Origin: Polaromonas sp.
GTDB taxonomy: Bacteria; Pseudomonadota; Gammaproteobacteria; Burkholderiales; Burkholderiaceae_C
Direction: 5' to 3'
Assembly: GCA_023259235.1 (NCBI GenBank)
Contig: JAHFQQ010000168.1
Coordinates: 1 to 7,635, forward strand
DNA: 7,635 nucleotides
Numbering within the stretch: position 1 is the first letter of the stretch; each line of letters begins with the position of its first letter. This document shows, piece by piece, positions 1-4,485 of this stretch. Made by a program: the position numbers and the translations under genes. The notes beneath the pieces are model-generated. The model saw only the letters and a program-made list of their open reading frames with translations. It did no database searches and was not told the DNA's origin.

Positions 1-143
1 TCGCGCAGGGTGTCGATATCCTTGTAGTCGATTTCCTCGACGCCAGCCGCTGTGAAGCGGCAAAAACGCTTGCGCTTGAACAGCAGGGATTGGGTATTGC
101 GCTTGGGGCGCTTGTCTTTATTGAAACGTTTTGGTCCGGCCAT
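1..143 (-). CDS. rpsR: 30S ribosomal protein S18, N-terminal part (cut by window edge)
   Basis: Small-subunit ribosomal protein S18, which pairs with S6 on the 16S rRNA central domain (platform) of the 30S subunit. Reading leftward from the ATG, 47 codons are visible, beginning MAGPKRFNKDKRPKRNTQ and continuing with the very basic segment LLFKRKRFCRFTAAG and then VEEIDYKDIDTLR. The RFCRF...IDYKD pattern is the recognisable S18 core. Bacterial S18 is usually about 75-95 residues, so roughly half is present and the C-terminus lies beyond position 1. The start is well supported: an AAGGAG Shine-Dalgarno sits 6 bases upstream. It is the third gene of the rpsF-priB-rpsR operon, and rplI would be expected next but is outside the window. 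Identification is confident despite the truncation. Confidence 0.96.
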   Translation of the reverse strand, partial: MAGPKRFNKDKRPKRNTQSLLFKRKRFCRFTAAGVEEIDYKDIDTLR

Positions 144-149
144 GATGGA

Positions 150-155
150 CTCCTT
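150..155 (-). promoter_or_regulatory. rpsR Shine-Dalgarno overlapping the priB stop codon
   Basis: The AAGGAG motif ends 6 bases before the rpsR ATG. It shares bases 154-155 with the TAA stop of priB (154-156). A ribosome terminating on priB would therefore cover the rpsR initiation site, an arrangement consistent with translational coupling. The overlap is seen directly; the coupling is inferred. Confidence 0.7.
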
Positions 156-462
156 AAATAGGGTTCAGTACTTGCTCGAAATTTTCGATTGATTGAATAT
201 GAAAAACAACGCTTTTACTGGTGCGCGCATTGATCAGAAATCCCGTGAACCTGAAAGTCTTGCCTAGCGTGAGTTGGACTGTCTGTTCAGCCAACGCCCC
301 AAAAGCAAGCGCTCTGACTGTTAACCTGACCTGTCTGGTCGCGCCTGCTTCAACAATTTCCGACTCATGTTCGAGGACGAAGTTGACAGCAGGGATGCCA
401 GCGGGCGTATAGCGAAGAGCACTTAGCTCGGCGATACAGGCGGTCAGCTCAACATGGTTCAC
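154..462 (-). CDS. priB: Primosomal replication protein N (PriB)
   Basis: PriB is a small OB-fold, single-stranded-DNA-binding dimer. It works with PriA and DnaT to reload the replicative helicase at stalled forks. The 102-residue product matches the usual size of about 100 residues. It has the family's N-terminal pattern (MNHVELTACIAELSALRYTPAGIP), where the RYTPAGIP turn follows the first beta strand. A beta-rich middle (VRLTVRALAFGALAEQT) follows, and the C-terminal part contains FTGFLINAR and VVFHIQSIE. Position between rpsF and rpsR is the classic location in beta- and gammaproteobacteria and supports the call strongly. The start codon is GTG, not ATG: an in-frame stop lies two codons further upstream, so no earlier start is possible. 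The best ribosome site, AGGAAAG at 475-481, ends 12 bases away, longer than ideal, so initiation may be modest or coupled to rpsF. Confidence 0.93.
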   Translation of the reverse strand: MNHVELTACIAELSALRYTPAGIPAVNFVLEHESEIVEAGATRQVRLTVRALAFGALAEQTVQLTLGKTFRFTGFLINARTSKSVVFHIQSIENFEQVLNPI

Positions 463-519
463 TGCAAATTAATACTTTCCTGAGTTGCGGGGCAGTGAGT
501 CGCTCAACCTTCAGCCAGC

Positions 520-888
520 TTACTGGGCTGCGTATTCCTGCTGCTGGGTTTTGCGGGCTTCTTCCCTCTCGACGTTGCGCATCATGAGGGACGGACCGGT
601 TTCAGCCTTTTTCTTGAGCACCGTGAGGTGGCGCAGCACAGCATCGTTGAACTTGAATGCGTGTTCAATTTCTTCCATGACGGCCTGGCTGGCTTCAATG
701 TTGATGCACAGGTAGTGTGCCTTGCCGAGTTTCTGGATCAGGTACACGAGCTGGCGGCGACCCCAATCTTCAACACGGTGCACTTTTCCACCGCCGGCGG
801 TAATCATGCCCTTGTAACGTTCCAGCATGGCCGGGACTTGCTCGCTTTGATCCGGGTGGATCAGCAAGACGATCTCATAGTGACGCAT
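520..888 (-). CDS. rpsF: 30S ribosomal protein S6
   Basis: Ribosomal protein S6 forms a heterodimer with S18 and binds the 16S rRNA central domain during 30S assembly. The 122-residue product opens with MRHYEIVLLIHPDQSEQVPA, typical of the first beta strand and helix. It continues with GGKVHRVEDWGRRQLVYLI and KLGKAHYLCINIEA, the conserved central sheet. The sequence FNDAVLRHLTVLKKK follows, the usual end of the folded domain near residue 95. The tail to residue 122 is charged and glutamine-rich, ends QQQEYAAQ and is probably disordered; such tails vary between species. The ATG is supported by AAAGGAG 5 bases upstream. It is the first gene of the operon: priB starts 57 bases after the rpsF stop, and a strong promoter and structured leader precede it. 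Confidence 0.97.
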   Translation of the reverse strand: MRHYEIVLLIHPDQSEQVPAMLERYKGMITAGGGKVHRVEDWGRRQLVYLIQKLGKAHYLCINIEASQAVMEEIEHAFKFNDAVLRHLTVLKKKAETGPSLMMRNVEREEARKTQQQEYAAQ

Positions 889-913
889 AAACTCTCCTTT
901 TGGTTGAATATCA

Positions 914-941
914 GCTGCCCCAGCGTCGTTAAGGGTGCAGC
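914..941 (-). promoter_or_regulatory. Bulged hairpin in the rpsF 5' leader, possible S6:S18 autoregulatory site
   Basis: In the transcript from the upstream promoter, GCTGC-A-CCC pairs with GGG-GCAGC. This gives eight base pairs, one bulged A and an 11-base loop, about 25 bases upstream of the rpsF ATG. A smaller GGC-TTC-GCC hairpin lies just 5' of it. In many bacteria the S6:S18 complex binds a structured rpsF leader resembling its 16S rRNA site and represses the operon. The pairing is read directly. The regulatory role is inferred, and I do not see an unambiguous CCG bulge of the kind described for that motif. Confidence 0.4.
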
Positions 942-956
942 AAGGCGAAGCCGATG

Positions 957-985
957 ATTATAGCGTGGCCTGGCAGTCCAGGCAA
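957..985 (-). promoter_or_regulatory. Sigma70-type promoter of the rpsF-priB-rpsR operon
   Basis: Reading the minus strand, a -35 hexamer TTGCCT (985-980) is followed by exactly 17 bases and a perfect TATAAT -10 hexamer (962-957). Transcription would start near 950, giving a leader of about 60 bases before the rpsF ATG at 888. Four of six -35 bases match consensus. Position directly upstream of a ribosomal protein operon fits a strong constitutive promoter. The start site is estimated from spacing only. Confidence 0.8.
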
Positions 986-1012
986 AACCGGCCTGCACGC
1001 GGAGGCAACCGG
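984..1012 (-). terminator. Weak possible terminator after the symporter operon
   Basis: About 17 bases after the symporter stop codon, the minus strand has a GC-rich imperfect hairpin ending in TTTT. GCCT pairs with AGGC around an 8-base loop, and an interrupted CCGG/CGG extension adds to the stem. The U-run is only four bases and the stem is interrupted, so termination would be inefficient at best. Its last two T bases are also the first two bases of the rpsF -35 hexamer. Confidence 0.3.
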
Positions 1013-1028
1013 CTGGCTTCTGGCCGGA

Positions 1029-3149
1029 TTAGCCGCTCCGCAGTGCGGGGTAGCGCACGTATTGCACGAGCTCCTGAATCTTCCCGCTGGGCGGCGGGGT
1101 GACAAGGCTGACCAGAATGATCACGGCAAAACCGATCGGCACGCCGAACACGCCGGCCGAAATCGGCTGGATGTCCCACCATAATTGAATTGGAGAGGTT
1201 ACGCCATAGACGTTGCGCAGCCAGGGTTGGGTCATGATCATGTAGTAGAACGTGGTGCCCAGACCGGCCACCATGCCCAGGGACGCGGCGATCCCATTCG
1301 CACGCTTCCAGAATATCCCGAGCGTCAAGGCCGGGAAGAAGGCGGCAGCCGCGAACGAAAACGCCGCGGAAACCAGGAACAGGATGTCGGCCGGTTTCTG
1401 GGCAGCAACATAAGACGCGCTCAATGCAACGAACAGCAGCAAGACCTTGGAGAGCGTCACGCGATGCACGGTGGACGCGTTCGGATTGATCATCTTGTAA
1501 TACAGATCATGGCTCAGTGCGCTGGCAATCGTGAGCAGCAGGCCGTCAGCGGTCGAGAGGGCCGCGGCCAAGCCACCCGCTGCCACCAGACCGGACACCA
1601 CATAGGGCAAACCGCCAATGGCAGGAGCTGCCAGCACGATGATGTCACCTCCTATGGACATTTCATTCAATTGCAAAATGCCGTCCTTGTTGATGTCAAC
1701 CACTGAGAGCAGCAGCGGATCAATCTTGTTCCAGGTGGTAATCCATTCCGGCAGTTGATTGAAGGGCGTACCGACCACATGGTTGAAAACCTCGTATTTC
1801 ACCAAGACTGCCAGCGCCGGCGCGGTGAAATACAGCAGAAAAATGAAAAATAACGACCAGGCAACGGATTGTCGGGCTTCCCGCACACTGGGCACCGTGT
1901 AGTAACGCATCAGGATATGCGGCAGCGCGGCGGTTCCCACCATCAGGCAGAAGATCAGTGCCAGGAAATTCCGGCGCGAAGTGTCATAGGCCGCTCGGGC
2001 GTCGGCATCGCCATGCGGATCACCGGCAAATTCCTGGGCATGCGGCGGCATGCCATTGAGCGGCTCAGCCTTGCTGTCGGCCACCGCCTTGGCGTTGGTC
2101 CAGGCAATCCTGGCAGACTCCGGATTCCTTGGCAGGCTTGAGAGTGCATGTTCAGTCGACGAAATTTCCTCCGGCTGGCCATTGGCCGCCATCAGGTCGG
2201 CGACCGCCTTCCCGGCAGCCGCCTTGTCCGCAAGCAGCGCTGCAGCCGGGTCCTTCAGCTTCCGGGCCAATTCCGCTGAGCGCTGCCTGAAGATATTACG
2301 AACCTCCAGCTCTTTTGGATCGTTGACCAGCTCATTTTCCTTCGCCGTTACTTTCTGGAGTTGAAAGCCATAAATGGCTTGCGGAACCGGAATGCCGGTC
2401 TGCTTGACCGACAGCCACACCACCGGGATCATGTAGGCGACGATCAGCACAATGTACTGGGCCACCTGGGTCCACGTCACAGCCCGCATGCCGCCCAGGA
2501 AGGAGCACACCAGGATACCGCCCAAACCCAGGAACACGCCGACCTCAAAGGCCACTCCGGTCAGAAGTGCCGTGATGATGCCAACCCCGTAAATCTGCGC
2601 GACCACGTAAGTGAAGGAGCACAGAATGGCAGCCACAATTCCAATAGTGCGCGGCAAATGGCCGCCATAACGTTCGCCCAGAAAATCCGGTATCGTGTAC
2701 TGGCCGAACTTGCGCAAATAGGGCGCCAGCAACAAGGCCACCAGACAATAGCCGCCAGTCCAGCCCATGATGAAAGCCAGCCCGCTGTAGCCTGTGAGAT
2801 AGAGCGTCCCCGCCAGTCCGATGAAGGAAGCCGCGGACATCCAGTCGGCGCCGGTCGCCATGCCGTTGAAGACCGCCGGCACCCAGCGTCCCGCCACGTA
2901 ATACTCGTCCGCATCGGTGGTGCGCGTGATGATGCCGATACCGGCGTACACCCCAATCGTGGCCAACAGAAAAATCCAGCCAATCCACCGGCGCGGCAGA
3001 CCCATCTGTTCGGCGACCGCCAGCAGCAGCACAAAGGTCAAGAAACCACCGACATACCAGACATACACCTTGCCCAGGGCAGCCCTGAACGCAGCATTGG
3101 AGAGCTCCGGACTGGGTCTACCGCGACTGGAACTGCCCAGTGGTGCCAC
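1029..3149 (-). CDS. Sodium:solute symporter large subunit (VC_2705-type, SSS family)
   Basis: An inner-membrane secondary transporter of the sodium:solute symporter family (LeuT fold), about 13 predicted membrane segments, 706 residues. The family hallmarks are visible. The early section reads DEYYVAGRWVPAVFNGMATG and ADWMSAASFIGLAGTLY (residues 81-117). YTIPDFLGERYGG is at 141-153, GGMRAVTWTQVAQY at 209-222, and AAALSTADGLLLT at 528-540 contains the S532/T533 pair expected at the sodium site. The subfamily is recognised because the partner small subunit lies immediately upstream. Two extra-membrane features stand out: a hydrophilic insert at about 255-392, and a canonical EF-hand-like loop DINKDGILQLNE at 485-496. 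The start is GTG, with GAGGA 6 bases upstream, just 2 bases after the small-subunit stop. The substrate is not readable from sequence; relatives are often labelled acetate/cation (ActP-like) symporters, which may be over-specific. Confidence 0.9.
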   Translation of the reverse strand: MAPLGSSSRGRPSPELSNAAFRAALGKVYVWYVGGFLTFVLLLAVAEQMGLPRRWIGWIFLLATIGVYAGIGIITRTTDADEYYVAGRWVPAVFNGMATGADWMSAASFIGLAGTLYLTGYSGLAFIMGWTGGYCLVALLLAPYLRKFGQYTIPDFLGERYGGHLPRTIGIVAAILCSFTYVVAQIYGVGIITALLTGVAFEVGVFLGLGGILVCSFLGGMRAVTWTQVAQYIVLIVAYMIPVVWLSVKQTGIPVPQAIYGFQLQKVTAKENELVNDPKELEVRNIFRQRSAELARKLKDPAAALLADKAAAGKAVADLMAANGQPEEISSTEHALSSLPRNPESARIAWTNAKAVADSKAEPLNGMPPHAQEFAGDPHGDADARAAYDTSRRNFLALIFCLMVGTAALPHILMRYYTVPSVREARQSVAWSLFFIFLLYFTAPALAVLVKYEVFNHVVGTPFNQLPEWITTWNKIDPLLLSVVDINKDGILQLNEMSIGGDIIVLAAPAIGGLPYVVSGLVAAGGLAAALSTADGLLLTIASALSHDLYYKMINPNASTVHRVTLSKVLLLFVALSASYVAAQKPADILFLVSAAFSFAAAAFFPALTLGIFWKRANGIAASLGMVAGLGTTFYYMIMTQPWLRNVYGVTSPIQLWWDIQPISAGVFGVPIGFAVIILVSLVTPPPSGKIQELVQYVRYPALRSG

Positions 3150-3151
3150 AG

Positions 3152-3412
3152 CTATTCCTCACGCTCTTCGAAGCCGTGCTCGATGTCCAGCCGGTCCATG
3201 TAGCTGGCGTAAAACCAGACAATCAGGCAGTAAACCACCAAGGAGCCTTGCGCGCCCATCCAGAAACTGAAGGGCCAGCCAAAAAAATTGAAGCTCAATT
3301 CACGCGCAAAATAGCTCACGACGAAAGTCACAACGAACCAGATCGCCAGCAAAATGGCCATGATATTGAGGTTCTTGCGCCAATAGCGGCGATGATTTTC
3401 AGTCAATTGCAT
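3152..3412 (-). CDS. DUF4212 sodium/solute symporter small subunit
   Basis: An 86-residue membrane protein of the DUF4212 type (TIGRFAM Na_symport_sm). It is nearly always encoded directly upstream of a VC_2705-type symporter and presumed to be its partner subunit. It has a basic N-terminus (HRRYWRKNL), a first membrane segment at about 14-36, and the family-typical stretch FFGWPFSFWMGAQGS at 43-57. A second membrane segment runs to about 70, then an acidic tail MDRLDIEHGFEEREE. The ATG is well supported by GAAGGAGG 7 bases upstream (3420-3427). Its stop is 2 bases before the large-subunit GTG, so the two are almost certainly translated together. A 59-base gap separates it from the TPR gene upstream and holds only a short CGGGC/GCCCG hairpin without a T-run. 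The role of the small subunit in transport is not established as far as I know. Confidence 0.92.
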   Translation of the reverse strand: MQLTENHRRYWRKNLNIMAILLAIWFVVTFVVSYFARELSFNFFGWPFSFWMGAQGSLVVYCLIVWFYASYMDRLDIEHGFEEREE

Positions 3413-3471
3413 GCACTTGCCTCCTTCACCACGTCAATCGGGCGCGCAAGCAGCCCGGACCGGCAACCATT

Positions 3472-4050
3472 TCAGAAACACCCGGCCACGCCCAGCCCGG
3501 TCTCGCGCTCCAGCTGGGCGGCCACCTTGGGCTCAAACTGTTTGAGGTGACGAATAATTTTCAGTGCCGCATCCGGCTCCTGCCTGTCAACGTGAACCCG
3601 TGCAAGCTGGTACCAGCCGAACGGGCTCATGGGTTGCAGTTCGGTGTTCTTCTTCAGCGCCTGCACCGCCTCGTCCAGGCGGCGCTCCCGAATCAATACC
3701 AGCGCCAGGCCATACCAGGCCCGATCCATCGCGGGATCGATGTCCAGGGCATGGCGAAAAGCGGCCTCGGCCTCGGCCAGGCGCCCGCTGTCCTCGAGCA
3801 GATAGGCCAGATTGAACCAGCCCGCAATGTACCCGGGGTGGCGCGCGGCGAGCTGCTGCAGCACGCCAATGGCTTTGAGCCGGTCGCCTTGCTGAGCCAG
3901 CACATGCGCACGGCTCGCCAGCGCGTAACGATCATCGGGCCGGACAACCAGCATCCGGTCAAATCTGGCCATGGCGGCCTGATGCCGACCCAGCAGCAAC
4001 AGCAGTTTCGCCTGCAACCTGAGGTACCGGTAGTTCAGCGAGATGCTCAT
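3472..4050 (-). CDS. Tetratricopeptide-repeat protein of unknown function
   Basis: A 192-residue protein built almost wholly of TPR helical hairpins, a scaffold for protein-protein contacts. About five repeats are visible at residues 9-38, 41-72, 75-106, 109-140 and 143-174. The clearest are AGWFNLAYLLEDSGRLAEAE, with a following ALDIDP, and DRAWYGLALVLIRERRLDEA. Each repeat ends in the characteristic proline (VRP, IDP, LQP, FEP). There is no catalytic domain, clear signal peptide or membrane anchor, so it is probably cytoplasmic. I chose the ATG at 4050-4048 because it overlaps the upstream stop as ATGA, a typical coupling junction. A GTG two codons upstream (4056) is possible and would give 194 residues. 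The overlap ties it to the preceding membrane protein, and together they may form a membrane-tethered adaptor, but this is inference. No partner or pathway is evident. Confidence 0.85.
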   Translation of the reverse strand: MSISLNYRYLRLQAKLLLLLGRHQAAMARFDRMLVVRPDDRYALASRAHVLAQQGDRLKAIGVLQQLAARHPGYIAGWFNLAYLLEDSGRLAEAEAAFRHALDIDPAMDRAWYGLALVLIRERRLDEAVQALKKNTELQPMSPFGWYQLARVHVDRQEPDAALKIIRHLKQFEPKVAAQLERETGLGVAGCF

Positions 4051-4343
4051 CGGCACAACGCCATGCCAATTCGCAGGCAGGTCTGTATTTTCAGCAGGGT
4101 CACGCCGATCCAGACAAACAGCAGCAGCAAGAAGGCCACCAGCGGCACGTGACGATCAAGAACCACCCGGGGCGAGATCCGGCGCGCCAATGAAACAAAG
4201 GGGCTGCCCACAATCTGCAGGATCTGGTAGAACAGGTTGCGGTCTTTTTGGGAACCCGCCAGCAAACCGAGCACCCATTGCCCGAACAGCGCCAGCAAAG
4301 CAACCTCGGTGATGGTCTTGACAATGGAAATGGCAAAAAGCAT
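4047..4343 (-). CDS. Small two-helix inner-membrane protein, unknown function
   Basis: A 98-residue protein with two predicted membrane segments, about residues 10-30 (TEVALLALFGQWVLGLLAG) and 67-86 (PLVAFLLLLFVWIGVTLLKI). Between them is an amphipathic, basic stretch with ILQIVGSPFVSLARRISPRV. The pattern of a helix, then SPF..LARRI.P, then a second hydrophobic helix is reminiscent of one half of a YggT-type membrane protein. The resemblance is by eye and not enough to assign the family. The ATG is preceded by AGAAGGG, which ends only 3 bases away, slightly close but usable. Its TGA stop overlaps the ATG of the TPR gene (ATGA), so the two are probably made together. It follows ppsA on the same strand after a 142-base gap. 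Confidence 0.75.
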   Translation of the reverse strand: MLFAISIVKTITEVALLALFGQWVLGLLAGSQKDRNLFYQILQIVGSPFVSLARRISPRVVLDRHVPLVAFLLLLFVWIGVTLLKIQTCLRIGMALCR

Positions 4344-4448
4344 AAACCCTTCTTCAACAACGTTTTGATTGTTGCTTCACCCCTTACCAATTTCTTACAA
4401 ACGGCCGGCCCGACGGCGGAACCAGAGAAAACCTGCGCTAGGGCTTTC

Positions 4449-4470
4449 CCTTGGTTTTCACCGAACCAGG
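4449..4470 (-). other. Stem-loop downstream of ppsA, no clear terminator tail
   Basis: On the minus strand, CCTGGTT pairs with AACCAAGG (one bulged base) around the loop CGGTGAA, starting 15 bases after the ppsA stop. A second short AGGG-AAAG-CCCT hairpin follows immediately. Neither is followed by a T-run, so an intrinsic terminator is not supported; the structures might instead protect the ppsA mRNA 3' end. The rest of this gap (4344-4485) contains an 8-base GGCCGGCC palindrome (4403-4410) but no promoter I would defend. Confidence 0.3.
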
Positions 4471-4485
4471 CACCCCGCCAGCCAG

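Noticed and set aside
463..519. A small TGAG-CGA-CTCA hairpin between rpsF and priB
   Set aside because: Only four base pairs with a 3-base loop and no T-run, so it is too weak to call an attenuator or terminator.
2361..3203. A 280-codon plus-strand open frame antisense to the symporter
   Set aside because: The translation is Arg/His/Gln-rich without any recognisable fold, and it lies opposite a well-supported symporter gene and the end of its small subunit.
3428..3460. CGGGC/GCCCG hairpin and a TTGACG -35-like word before the DUF4212 gene
   Set aside because: The hairpin lacks a T-run, and a -10 element for TTGACG would fall on the ribosome site and start codon, so neither a terminator nor a promoter is supported.
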